A stretch of 64,000 bases of DNA, from the NCBI GenBank assembly GCA_964247705.1, contig CAXTVQ010000006.1, positions 1-64,000 on the forward strand. The letters are read 5' to 3'. Shown in pieces: positions 44,489-53,396 of the stretch. The stretch's first letter is position 1, and the number at the start of each line of letters is the position of its first letter. Source of the DNA: LMUY01 sp964247705. Its GTDB lineage: Bacteria; Pseudomonadota; Alphaproteobacteria; Acetobacterales; Acetobacteraceae. The notes beneath the pieces were generated by a model, which was not told the origin of the DNA, searched no databases, and saw only the letters and a program-made list of their open reading frames with translations. Made by a program: the position numbers and the translations under genes.

Positions 44489-45924
44489 AGGTTCTACAGG
44501 TCGCGAGCGAGGTTTTCCCCCTGGTGAAGACGGGGGGACTGGCCGACGTCATGGGTGCGTTGCCGGCGGCGCTCGGCAAGCACGGCATGGAGGTGCGCAC
44601 GCTGGTGCCGGGCTACCCGGCAGTGCTGGCGGCGCTCGGTGCGCACGGAGGGGGTGAGGCAGAAGCGGTGCACGCCGTGCCGGCGCTGCATGGCGGGGCG
44701 GCGCGGGTGCTGGCTGGGCAGGCAGCCGGGCTCGACCTGTTCGTTCTCGATGCGCCGCATCTCTTCGACCGCCCCGGCAACCCGTATGTCGGGCCCGACC
44801 GCGCCGACTGGCCGGACAATCCGCAGCGCTTCGCCGCCCTGGCGCGGGTCGCGGCCGATATCGGGCTGGGCGCGATCCCGGGCTGGGTGCCGGGCGCGGT
44901 GCATTGCCACGACTGGCAAACGGGTCTGGCGCCGGCTTACCTCGCGCTGGCCGGCGGCGCACGGCCGCGGGCGGTGATGACGATCCACAACCTCGCCTTC
45001 ACCGGCCAGGTGCCAATGGCGCTGTGGCGCGAACTCGGCCTCCCGCCGGAGTCGCTCGGCACCGAGGGGGTCGAGTTTTACCAGTCGATCGGCTTCATGA
45101 AGGCCGGGCTGTACTACGCCGACGCGATCACCACGGTGAGCCCGACCTACGCGGCCGAGATCCAGACGCCGGCGTTCGGCTGCGGCTTCGACGGCTTGCT
45201 GCGGGCCCGTGCGGCGGACCTGCACGGCATCCTCAACGGGCTGGACGAGACGGTATGGAATCCCTGGACCGATCCGCATCTGCCCGCCCGGTTCCGTCGC
45301 GGGCACCTCCGCAACAAGGCGAAATGCAAGGCGGCGCTGCAGGCCGGGCTTGGCCTGGCGGCAGACCCGGCGGCCCTGCTGTTCGGCATCGTGAGCCGGC
45401 TGACCGGGCAGAAGGGGATGGACCTGGTGCTCGAGGCGCTTCCCCCATTGCTCGCGTCCGCTGCGCAACTCGCCGTGCTCGGCTCCGGCGACCCGGGGCT
45501 GGAAGCCGGGTTCCGCGCGGCGGCGGGGGCACATCGCGGGCAGGTTGCGGCAGTGATCGGGTATGACGAGGCGCTGTCCCACCAAGTGATGGCGGGGGCG
45601 GATGCGATTCTGGTGCCGAGCCGGTTCGAGCCCTGCGGCCTGACCCAGATGTCGGCGATGGGCTACGGCGCGCTGCCCGTAGTGACTCGGGTCGGCGGCC
45701 TGGCGGACACGGTGATCGACGCGAACGAGGCGGCGCTGCGGTCCGGGGTGGCGACCGGGATCGTGACGGAGGCTTCGGCGTCTGGTCTAGCACACGGCCT
45801 GACGCGGGCTGCGACGCTTTGGGCTGACCGCCCGGCCTGGGGGCAGGCGCAGAAGGCGGCAATGGCGGCGGATTTCGGATGGGATGCGGCGGGGTCGTCG
45901 TATGCGGCGCTGCTAAGGGGCTAG
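44485..45924 (+). CDS. glgA: Glycogen synthase GlgA
   Basis: A 479-residue GT5 glycosyltransferase that extends alpha-1,4-glucan from ADP-glucose. The N-terminal KTGGLADVMGALPAAL (15-30) binds the sugar nucleotide. VHCHDWQTGL near 139 and the C-terminal PSRFEPCGLTQMSAMGYG near 375-392 are typical. It is translationally coupled to glgC. No branching or debranching gene (glgB, glgX) or phosphorylase is in this window. Confidence 0.97.
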   Translation: MKVLQVASEVFPLVKTGGLADVMGALPAALGKHGMEVRTLVPGYPAVLAALGAHGGGEAEAVHAVPALHGGAARVLAGQAAGLDLFVLDAPHLFDRPGNPYVGPDRADWPDNPQRFAALARVAADIGLGAIPGWVPGAVHCHDWQTGLAPAYLALAGGARPRAVMTIHNLAFTGQVPMALWRELGLPPESLGTEGVEFYQSIGFMKAGLYYADAITTVSPTYAAEIQTPAFGCGFDGLLRARAADLHGILNGLDETVWNPWTDPHLPARFRRGHLRNKAKCKAALQAGLGLAADPAALLFGIVSRLTGQKGMDLVLEALPPLLASAAQLAVLGSGDPGLEAGFRAAAGAHRGQVAAVIGYDEALSHQVMAGADAILVPSRFEPCGLTQMSAMGYGALPVVTRVGGLADTVIDANEAALRSGVATGIVTEASASGLAHGLTRAATLWADRPAWGQAQKAAMAADFGWDAAGSSYAALLRG

Positions 45925-46066
45925 GAACCCTTGACTGGTCGGCCGACTTAGCTGCCGCTCAGGTCGTGAGCGTCAGGATCGGACCAACAGGGCCACCAAT
46001 AAGACACTTGCGGCCGCTGCGGAACCGTGCACCAACTTGTTGCAAACCTGCACCGGTCTCGCCGCC

Positions 46067-46894
46067 ATGCGTGTTCGTGTTTCCCGCATCGTTTCATGGG
46101 CCGCCGTCGCCGTAATCGTGGCCGTGTTGCTGGCCGTTTTTGTCGGTAGGCCGCAACGCACTCATGTGAGGTCTCTCGCATCTGGCGGCGCGTCCCGGGA
46201 GGAGGCAGCGATCCCCCCGCCAAGACCGACAACCGCAGCTCTCGCCCCCGATGTGGCCGTGCGCCGTTTGGAGTCTCACAGCGAACCCGCGCCGGCCGCC
46301 CCCTCCGAGACAGTCGACGACGTGCTGGGCCGGCTCGCGAACGGCACGGTGGCGTTCAACACGCCGGACCAGATGCGGCTCGCCCACAGCCAGAGCATCC
46401 AGGCCAGCCTTGGCGTGAAGATCCCCGCCGACACGCTCGTCCGTTCGATCACCGCCAATGGCACAGTGACGACCGCGACCCTCAAGATCGGCAACCGGAT
46501 GCAGGCCACGCTCTCCGGCGGCTCGGCGTTCGACATCACACCGGCTGGACCGCAACCCCAATTCATCGGCGATCGCGACGTCAACACTTGGGAATGGACG
46601 GTGACTCCAAGCCTTGAGGGCGCACAGGAGCTGGTGCTGACCTTCGATGCCCTGATCGACGTGGATGGCGTAGCGGGCACCCACACGATCGGGACGTTCC
46701 GCAAGGCCATCAAGGTCGTGGTGGGCTGGCCGGAGACGCCCGGCGAGTGGGCGGAGTGGTTCAAGAACGGCGTCGAATACATCGGCTGGTTCTGGACGAC
46801 GCTGCTGCTCCCCGCGGGCCTGTTCGTCCGCAAATGGCTCCGCCGCCCCGAGCCGGCGGCGCCGCGTGTGGCGGACAAGCTGCCCAGCGAATAA
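46067..46894 (+). CDS. Membrane-anchored hypothetical protein
   Basis: A 275-residue protein. A signal-anchor is at residues 5-26 (VSWAAVAVIVAVLLAVFV) and a second hydrophobic segment near 240-256 (GWFWTTLLLPAGLFV). A Pro/Ala-rich linker follows the first anchor. A beta-rich domain (about 90-220) carries NTPDQMRLAHSQSIQASLG, then DVNTWEWTVTPSLEGAQELV. The W-x-W and G-x-x-x-L pattern recalls accessory beta domains in bacterial signalling or conflict proteins, but I do not recognise the family. The upstream frame extends to a TTG. It is alone. Confidence 0.7.
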   Translation: MRVRVSRIVSWAAVAVIVAVLLAVFVGRPQRTHVRSLASGGASREEAAIPPPRPTTAALAPDVAVRRLESHSEPAPAAPSETVDDVLGRLANGTVAFNTPDQMRLAHSQSIQASLGVKIPADTLVRSITANGTVTTATLKIGNRMQATLSGGSAFDITPAGPQPQFIGDRDVNTWEWTVTPSLEGAQELVLTFDALIDVDGVAGTHTIGTFRKAIKVVVGWPETPGEWAEWFKNGVEYIGWFWTTLLLPAGLFVRKWLRRPEPAAPRVADKLPSE

Positions 46895-47037
46895 CCTATC
46901 AAGCGCGCGCAGACCGCAACCCCGCCCAGCGCAGCCATCCGACGCTGGACGAACACCGTTTGCTGCCCCATTTGCCGCCATCACGGGCTCGCGTTACAGG
47001 CTCGCGTTTGAGATGACTGGCGAGCAAGGAGATCACG

Positions 47038-47883
47038 ATGCAGGATGCCGTGCGGGTTACAGCGCCTCAGGCAAGCGACACGCTGGACCAAACCTCGGTG
47101 CCGAAGCTGCCGGCCAACCTCAGCGAGCAGACGGTGCTCGCCGTGCAGCATTGGACCGAGCGCCTGTTCAGCCTGACGCTGACCCGGGACCCGAGCTTCC
47201 GCTTCGAGAACGGCCAGTTCGCCATGATCGGCCTGATGGTGAACGGCAAGCCGATGCTGCGCGCCTACAGCATGGCCAGCCCGAACCATCACGACACGCT
47301 CGAGTTCCTCAGCATCAAGGTCCCGGACGGCCCGCTGACCTCGCGGCTGCAGCACGTGCAGGTGGGCGACAAGGTCCTGGTTGGCCGCAAGCCAACGGGC
47401 ACCCTCCTGCTCGACAACCTCAAGCCCGGGCGGACGCTGTACATGTTCGCGACCGGCACCGGACTCGCCCCGTTCCTGAGCCTGGTCGCCGATCCGGAAC
47501 TGTATATACGGTTCGACCACATCGTGCTGACCCACACGACGCGGCGCGCGGCCGAGTTGGCCTATGCCGAGCACCTCACCGAGCACTTGCCGAACCACGA
47601 ATATCTCGGCGAGGATGTCAGCGCCAAGCTGATCTACTATCCCACGACCACACGCGAGCCGTCGCGGCACATGGGCCGCATCACGGACCTGCTCCAATCG
47701 GGCAAGTTGTTCGCCGATATCGGCCTACCGCCGCTCGACCCGGCGCATGACCGGGCGATGATCTGCGGCAGCCAGCATATGCTGGACGATGTGAAGGCGC
47801 TCCTGCTGGCACACGGCTTCACCGAGGGCAGCAGCAGCGAGCCGGGCGAGTTCGTAATCGAGAAGGCGTTCGCGGAGCGGTAG
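47038..47883 (+). CDS. fpr: Ferredoxin--NADP+ reductase
   Basis: A 281-residue FAD enzyme of the bacterial Fpr type, passing electrons between NADPH and ferredoxin or flavodoxin. The FAD motif is RAYSMASPNH near 76-85. The NADP part has ATGTGLAPFLSLV near 138 and MICGSQHMLDDVKALL near 241. The C-terminus EFVIEKAFAER is typical. AAGGAG precedes the ATG. In this family it often supports oxidative-stress defence or iron release. Confidence 0.94.
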   Translation: MQDAVRVTAPQASDTLDQTSVPKLPANLSEQTVLAVQHWTERLFSLTLTRDPSFRFENGQFAMIGLMVNGKPMLRAYSMASPNHHDTLEFLSIKVPDGPLTSRLQHVQVGDKVLVGRKPTGTLLLDNLKPGRTLYMFATGTGLAPFLSLVADPELYIRFDHIVLTHTTRRAAELAYAEHLTEHLPNHEYLGEDVSAKLIYYPTTTREPSRHMGRITDLLQSGKLFADIGLPPLDPAHDRAMICGSQHMLDDVKALLLAHGFTEGSSSEPGEFVIEKAFAER

Positions 47884-47919
47884 CTGCCGTCCCCTTGCGA
47901 TCATTGCCATGAGCACCGC

Positions 47920-48576
47920 GTGAGCGCCGCCCTAGCCGCCTTCCTGCTTGGCTTTCCCGCTTTGTTCGCGATCGTGAACCCGGTCAGCGGCGCCTTCATC
48001 TTCCGCACGCGTACCGTCGACCGCTCCCACGGCGACCGGGTGCGGCTGGCCCGGCTGGTCGGGATCTACTCGGCGCTGGTCATGATGGTGGCCCTCTGGG
48101 CCGGCTCCTACGTGCTGGCGTTCTTCGGCATTACGCTCCCGGCGCTGCGCTGTGCGGGTGGAACGGTGTTGGCGCTGTATGCCTGGACGTCACTGAATGC
48201 GCCCGAGCGGCGAGAAGTACGCAAGAACGAGCAGATGGACGCCGCCGTCGGCGTGGAGGACGTGGCGTTCTACCCGCTCACCCTGCCGTTCACGACCGGG
48301 CCCGGCACCATTTCGGTCGCGGTGGCGCTCGGCTCCGCGCACCCGGCGACCGGGCTCGCGATCCTGCCGTTCTTCGCCGGCATGTCGGTCGCGGCGATCG
48401 CGGTCGCCGTCCTGGTGTGGCTGCTCTACAGCGCGACCGACGCGCTCTCGCGCTTGCTGGGGCAGGTGGCGAGCCGTGCGATCACCCGGCTGTCGGCGTT
48501 CTTCCAGCTTTGCATCGGGGTGCAAATCCTGATCACCGGGCTGACGGAGGTGATCCGGCCGTTGCTGGCGCACTGA
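47920..48576 (+). CDS. MarC family integral membrane protein
   Basis: A 218-residue protein with about six membrane spans. The family signatures LFAIVNPVSGAFIF near 15 and YPLTLPFTTGPGTISVAVALG near 118 (residues 118-138) are clear. MarC-type proteins have no proven transport substrate. The start is GTG; the ATG just upstream is out of frame and runs into a stop after four codons. Confidence 0.9.
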   Translation: MSAALAAFLLGFPALFAIVNPVSGAFIFRTRTVDRSHGDRVRLARLVGIYSALVMMVALWAGSYVLAFFGITLPALRCAGGTVLALYAWTSLNAPERREVRKNEQMDAAVGVEDVAFYPLTLPFTTGPGTISVAVALGSAHPATGLAILPFFAGMSVAAIAVAVLVWLLYSATDALSRLLGQVASRAITRLSAFFQLCIGVQILITGLTEVIRPLLAH

Positions 48577-48640
48577 CGCCGTATGCGGTTCGCCTTTGCA
48601 TCGCACCATCAGCACGATGCCTGGCGCAGCACATCGGCAC

Positions 48641-50239
48641 TCACCCGCCGATGCTTCCCGGCAGGGATCCGGGCTTGCCGAACAGCCAGCCCTGACCGTA
48701 CTCCACGCCCAGTTCACGCATCATCCGGGCCTGATCTTCCTGTTCGATCATCTCGGCGATCACCTTGGCGCCCACGAAATTCGCCAACTCGATCATCGAG
48801 AGCAAGAATCCGTGCTCCCGCGCGTTCTGCAGCGCGCCGCGGACATAGGCGCCGTCCAGCTTGACGTAATCGACCCTGAATTCCCGAAGGTAGCGGAACG
48901 CGGCGGCGCCGGCCCCGAAATCGTCGATGCACACCGGCGCCTGGAGCGCACGAAGCTCCCCGATCGTTGCCGCCGCAGTCGCCACATCGTCGATATCCGC
49001 AGTCTCGGTCAGCTCGATCAGAATATGGCCGGCCGGCACCTGCTCGGCCAATAGGGTCGTCGCGCGTTCACAGAACTGCTTGCTCTGCATCGACAAGCCC
49101 GAGACGTTGACGGCGATGAATGCGCTGGGTGAGGCCCGCACTGCCGCCACGGCCTGCTGCATGACCGCCCAGTCCAGCTCCTCCGAGAGGCCGACCATCT
49201 CGGCGAAGGTCACGAAATCCTGCGTGGTCTGGATCGGGCTGCCCGGCGTGAACACGGGGCGCATCAGCGCTTCGTAGTGGTGCACCTTGCGCCCGTCGAG
49301 CTGCACGACCGGCTGATACGCCAGGCGGAAGCGGTTCTCGGCCAAGGCGGTACGGACTGAACGCGCCCGCCCCTGAGCGCTGGCGATGAACTCCGCAAGG
49401 CCTTGGCTCAGGCCGGCCGCGGCGGTGGCCTTGGTGCCGCCGTCGGCGAAGCGGGCCAGCGCGAACCGCAAGGCGCGCGCAGCTTGCGGACCGGTGAGGC
49501 CCTCGCAATCGAGCGGCATGTTGGCGCTTTGCACGTGGGCGCGCGCGGTCGCCGGATTGGCCCGCAGCAGCGCCTCGAGTTCGGCCGCGACCGCGCCCAG
49601 GTCAGGTGGTGTGTCCGCGAGCACGCCGTAGCGCCCACTCGCGATCTGCCCGGCGATGCTGCCCGGACCACCCAGGCGGCCGAGGATCTCCATGATCTCG
49701 ACCTGCAGCAAACGTTGCGCGTCCGCCGGCATGCTGGCCTGGGCGGCAGACCAGCCCGCGACCTCCAGCATGCTCATCGCTCCCGGCTCGCCAGCCTGCA
49801 TCCGCTGTTCCGCCAGGCGTACGAAGGTAGCGGTTCCGGGCGGTTCGGCGGCGCCCGGAGCGGGCAGGGATGGCAGGCGGCCGATCGTGAAGCACAGCCG
49901 GCCGGGTGCGGATGGGTTCACCAGGCCGGAAAGCACCATCGGCGTCGCAGCGGCATCGGCCAAGCGGAGCACGAGCGGCGACAGCCGGCCCTGGAGCGCA
50001 GTGGCGGACAGCGCCAGGCCCAATGCCGAACCGTCACCGGCGTTGAACAGGCGGGCGATGTTGCGGCCCACGAATTCATCCGGCAACGTGCCGAACAGCG
50101 CCTTGAAGGCGCCGGTCGCATACTTGATCGCGCCATCGGGCGACACCTCGACCAGCAGGTCCGACGCGGCAAAGGCGAAGGCCAGGAACCTGTCCGTCTG
50201 GCTCAGGCCGGAGGGACGTTCTGCTACGAGGGCTGACAT
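48641..50239 (-). CDS. PAS-EAL cyclic-di-GMP phosphodiesterase
   Basis: A 532-residue cytoplasmic protein. A PAS-like domain is at about 14-125. A middle segment (155-285) resembles the end of a GGDEF domain (LEVxxxxxIxxRLGG, then SGRYGVLAD) but has no GGDEF motif. An EAL domain occupies 290-530. Catalytic residues appear intact: Glu323 (EALMRP), Asn378, Glu409/412 (IELTET), Asp439-Asp440 (DDFGAG), Lys460 (VKLDG), Glu499 and Gln516 (GQGWLFGKP). It should cleave c-di-GMP. The sensed signal is unknown. Confidence 0.9.
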   Translation of the reverse strand: MSALVAERPSGLSQTDRFLAFAFAASDLLVEVSPDGAIKYATGAFKALFGTLPDEFVGRNIARLFNAGDGSALGLALSATALQGRLSPLVLRLADAAATPMVLSGLVNPSAPGRLCFTIGRLPSLPAPGAAEPPGTATFVRLAEQRMQAGEPGAMSMLEVAGWSAAQASMPADAQRLLQVEIMEILGRLGGPGSIAGQIASGRYGVLADTPPDLGAVAAELEALLRANPATARAHVQSANMPLDCEGLTGPQAARALRFALARFADGGTKATAAAGLSQGLAEFIASAQGRARSVRTALAENRFRLAYQPVVQLDGRKVHHYEALMRPVFTPGSPIQTTQDFVTFAEMVGLSEELDWAVMQQAVAAVRASPSAFIAVNVSGLSMQSKQFCERATTLLAEQVPAGHILIELTETADIDDVATAAATIGELRALQAPVCIDDFGAGAAAFRYLREFRVDYVKLDGAYVRGALQNAREHGFLLSMIELANFVGAKVIAEMIEQEDQARMMRELGVEYGQGWLFGKPGSLPGSIGG

Positions 50240-50368
50240 TCTGCTCGCCTGATGGGTGCCGCAGGCTGGCGCAGTTGCCTTGATAAATGATGAACGAAGC
50301 GGCCGATTTGCGACGGAGCGGCCGGCGTGCGAGGTTCGACCCCTAGCCGTATGCAAAAGGGCTCGAAG

Positions 50369-51304
50369 ATGCAGTTGCACGGGCTTCATCATGTGACGGC
50401 AATCACCGCCGACGCCACAGCCAACCACCGCTTCTACACCCAGACACTTGGCCTGCGCCTGGTGAAAAAGACGGTGAACCAGGACGACACCACCGCCTAT
50501 CACCTGTTCTACGCCGACGGCGAGGGAAGCCCTGGCACCGACGTCACGTTCTTCGACTGGCCCACGCCACCGGAGCGCCGCGGCACCGGCAGTGTCGTGC
50601 GCATCGCCTTGCGGGTTGCGGGTGCGGACGCAGTCGCTTGGTGGGCACAGCACCTGGAGCAAGCCGGCGTTGCTTGCCGGCCCGTCACGGAGGATGGCCG
50701 CGACGGGCTGGAACTGGAGGATGGCGAGGGACAGCGATTGCTGCTGATGGATGACGGCGGGCACGGCACGGCCAAGCCATGGCCTGCAAGCCCGGTGCCT
50801 TCAGCCCATCAGATACGTGGTTTAGGGCCCGTAACGCTCAGCGTGCACTCGCCGGCGCCGACCGAGGCATTTCTGACCGAGGTGTTCGGCATGCGCCGCG
50901 AACGGCTATTCACCTCGGAGGATGGTGGCGAAACAGTGGTGTTCGCCATGGGAGACGGGGGACCCTCGGCCGAACTGCATCTGCGGACCGAGCCGCACTT
51001 GCCTCCGGCGCGGCAGGGTGCCGGCGCGGTGCACCATGTCGCGTTCCGTATCCCGGACGAGGCGTATGGCGGCTGGGTGGACCGTCTGGCGCGGCTGGGG
51101 CTGCGCTCGAGCGGACCCGTGGACCGATTTTACTTCCGCAGCCTGTATATCCGCGAACCGGGCGGCATCCTCTGCGAGATTGCGACCGAAGGCCCAGGAT
51201 TTGCCGCGGACGAACCACGGGAGACACTGGGCACGACATTGGCACTGCCGCCGTTCTTGGAGCCGAAGCGGGCCGCGATCGAGGCCGGGCTGAAACCCCT
51301 CTGA
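50369..51304 (+). CDS. Ring-cleaving dioxygenase (two-domain VOC family)
   Basis: A 311-residue protein with two VOC modules. LHGLHHVTAITADATANHRFYTQTLGLRLV opens the first (residues 3-32). GAGAVHHVAFRIPDEA near 212 opens the last repeat. It matches the MhqO/LinE-like group, where His and Glu ligands hold Fe(II). His8, the His in VHHVAF and the late Glu (ILCEIATE) fit as metal ligands. The substrate is likely a hydroquinone or catechol. The ATG at 50369 is chosen on homology; an ATG six codons upstream is possible. Two hairpins follow the stop. Confidence 0.9.
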   Translation: MQLHGLHHVTAITADATANHRFYTQTLGLRLVKKTVNQDDTTAYHLFYADGEGSPGTDVTFFDWPTPPERRGTGSVVRIALRVAGADAVAWWAQHLEQAGVACRPVTEDGRDGLELEDGEGQRLLLMDDGGHGTAKPWPASPVPSAHQIRGLGPVTLSVHSPAPTEAFLTEVFGMRRERLFTSEDGGETVVFAMGDGGPSAELHLRTEPHLPPARQGAGAVHHVAFRIPDEAYGGWVDRLARLGLRSSGPVDRFYFRSLYIREPGGILCEIATEGPGFAADEPRETLGTTLALPPFLEPKRAAIEAGLKPL

Positions 51305-51338
51305 CAGAGAGCGCCAACCAAAGATTTACAAAGGGGTG

Positions 51339-51381
51339 AAGGGGACGACCGTCCCCTTCCGGGTGCAGGGCAGAGCCCTGC
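51339..51381. terminator. Two tandem hairpins between convergent genes
   Basis: AAGGGGACG-AC-CGTCCCCTT (51339-51358) and GCAGGGC-AGA-GCCCTGC (51365-51381) are both perfect palindromes. They sit between the dioxygenase and the glycine-zipper gene. The first is preceded by TTTACAAAGGGGTGAAGG, which recurs inverted near 35970. They probably act as a bidirectional terminator. Confidence 0.5.
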
Positions 51382-51398
51382 TGCTGAGCTACCCGATC

Positions 51399-51902
51399 CT
51401 AGTAAGGATTACCCGGCCCCGGTGCCACAACGTAGGGCGCCGGCTGCACGAAGTAGGGTGCCGGCTGCACCACGACCGGCGGCGGCGGCGGCAACCGGTT
51501 CCCCTTCGAGATCATGCATTGCACGTAGGCGTTGTTATACTGGAACTGGATGCCGCCCTGGGCTTGGCCGCTGATCCCGCCGCCGACGCCGGTGCCAACC
51601 ACCGCACCGCTTGCCGCGCCGATGCCTGCCCCATAGCCGCGCCCGACCGCAGCGCCCAGCCCGGCGCCCAGCACCGTGCCCAGCACCGCGCTACCCACCG
51701 CCGTCTGGTTCGCCCGTTCGGCCTGTCCCTGCACCTGCGCCGTCGCATATTGGGTGCAGGCACTCTGGTCCGCCGCGAACGCCTCGAACGGCTTACCCTG
51801 CGCCGGGATCACCTGCACCGTCGGACCCAACGGCGTCTGCACGCAGCCCTCCAACACGAACGCGCTTGCCAATGCGAGAGCCGTAAGCTTCATTTTTGCC
51901 AT
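51399..51902 (-). CDS. Glycine-zipper lipoprotein
   Basis: A 167-residue envelope protein. The signal ends in the lipobox VLEGC (Cys19 from MAKMKL). The glycine zipper (about 75-125) alternates GSAVLGTVLGAGLGAAVGRG with GAGIGAASGAVVGTGVGGG, a membrane-inserting or oligomerising pattern. A Pro-rich tail (PPPPPVVVQPAPY, repeated QPAPYxV) follows. I start at 51902 (MAKMKLTAL). The frame extends 32 codons further but without a signal peptide. The specific role is unknown; outer-membrane structure is likely. Confidence 0.82.
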   Translation of the reverse strand: MAKMKLTALALASAFVLEGCVQTPLGPTVQVIPAQGKPFEAFAADQSACTQYATAQVQGQAERANQTAVGSAVLGTVLGAGLGAAVGRGYGAGIGAASGAVVGTGVGGGISGQAQGGIQFQYNNAYVQCMISKGNRLPPPPPVVVQPAPYFVQPAPYVVAPGPGNPY

Positions 51903-52085
51903 CTGTTTTCTCGTGTTTTGAGCGTCAGGCATAAGATCTGCTGCAACCGGGTCGCGGCAAGTCCAGGCAACGACCCTTGTTGTAAGGCAATGTTTCAACC
52001 GTAGCCCGACGCGCTGTCATTGTCCGAAATCAATGTTGTTCCGCGGCACTTTGACACGGTGGCGTTTGCGACGTTACCCCACAGC

Positions 52086-53396
52086 ATGAACGCAACCGCC
52101 ATCCTGCTCGCCGCCGGAATGGGCACCCGGATGAAATCCGCCCTGCCCAAAGCGCTGCATCCCCTCGCTGGACGGCCCTTGCTCCACGGCCTGCTCGAGT
52201 CCTGCGCCGGCGTGTTCAACCGCACCGTCGTCGTGATCGGACCCGGCATGGAGGCGCTGGCCGCTGCGGCCGCACCCCACCCGGCCGTCATCCAGCACGA
52301 ACGGCTCGGCACGGCGCATGCGGCGCTGCAGGCGGCGGCGCTGTTCGGAACCGGCGACGTGGCCATTCTGTACGCCGACAACCCCCTGATCCGCCCCGAT
52401 ACGATGCGCCGCCTACTGGCCGCCCGGGCTGAGGCGGGGCTAGTGCTGCTCGCCATGCGCCCCGCTGACCCGGCACGCTATGGCCGGGTGCTCACCACTG
52501 GCGATGCGGTCGAACGGATCGTGGAGTGGGCGGACGCGACCGAGGCCGAGCGGGCGGTCACGCTGTGCAATGCCGGCGTGATCTGTGCCGCCGCCGCCGA
52601 CCTCCGGCGCTGGCTCACCGCGGTGCGCAACGACAACAGCAAGGGTGAATACTACCTGACGGACGTGGTCGCGATCGCCAGGGCCGAGGGCATCCGCGTC
52701 AACGCGGTCGAGGCGCCGGAGGTGGAGTTGCGCGGCATCAACTCCCGCGCCGAATTGGCCGCCGCCGAAACCACCGTGCAAACCTGGTTGCGCCACGCGG
52801 CGATGGACGGCGGCGCCACCCTGACGGCGCCCGAAACCGTCTTCCTCTGCGCCGACACCCGGCTCGCACCGGACGTGACCGTCGGTCCCAACGTGGTGTT
52901 CGGACCCGGCGTCACCGTGGAGAGCGGCGCCGAGATCCGCGCCTTCTGCCACCTCGAGGGCTGCACCGTGGGACCCGGCGCGTTGATCGGGCCGTTCGCC
53001 CGCCTCCGGCCCGGCACGGTCATCGGGCCGGGCGCGCATGTCGGCAACTTCGTCGAGCTGAAGGCAGCGGTGCTGGGCGACGGCGCGAAAGCCAACCACC
53101 TGTCCTATATCGGTGACGCCTCGGTCGGCCCCCGCACGAATATCGGCGCCGGAACTATCACCGTGAACTATGACGGATTCGGCAAACACCGCACCACGAT
53201 CGGGGCCGGCGCCTTCATCGGCTCCAACACCTCGCTCGTCGCTCCCATCGGCATCGGCGACGGCGCGATGGTGGTGGCCGGGAGCACCGTCACCGAGGAC
53301 GTCCCGGCAGACGCGATGGCATTCGGCCGCGCGCGCCAGACCAACAAGCCCGGCCGCGCCGCCGCGTTCCGCAGTCAAAAGAAGGATACGCGCTGA
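52086..53396 (+). CDS. glmU: Bifunctional UDP-N-acetylglucosamine pyrophosphorylase / glucosamine-1-phosphate acetyltransferase GlmU
   Basis: A 436-residue two-domain enzyme that makes UDP-GlcNAc. The uridyltransferase domain has LLAAGMGTRMKSALPKALHPL at 7-27 and YADNPLI near 96. The acetyltransferase left-handed beta-helix (about 255-420) has GPFARLRPGT near 305 and NYDGFGKHRT near 364. The stop overlaps the glmS start (TGATG). Together they lead from fructose-6-phosphate to the cell-wall precursor. Confidence 0.97.
   Translation: MNATAILLAAGMGTRMKSALPKALHPLAGRPLLHGLLESCAGVFNRTVVVIGPGMEALAAAAAPHPAVIQHERLGTAHAALQAAALFGTGDVAILYADNPLIRPDTMRRLLAARAEAGLVLLAMRPADPARYGRVLTTGDAVERIVEWADATEAERAVTLCNAGVICAAAADLRRWLTAVRNDNSKGEYYLTDVVAIARAEGIRVNAVEAPEVELRGINSRAELAAAETTVQTWLRHAAMDGGATLTAPETVFLCADTRLAPDVTVGPNVVFGPGVTVESGAEIRAFCHLEGCTVGPGALIGPFARLRPGTVIGPGAHVGNFVELKAAVLGDGAKANHLSYIGDASVGPRTNIGAGTITVNYDGFGKHRTTIGAGAFIGSNTSLVAPIGIGDGAMVVAGSTVTEDVPADAMAFGRARQTNKPGRAAAFRSQKKDTR

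Noticed and set aside
52000..52085. Upstream extension of glmU from TTG at 52020
   Set aside because: GlmU homology begins at NATAILLAAG; the 22 extra residues match nothing.
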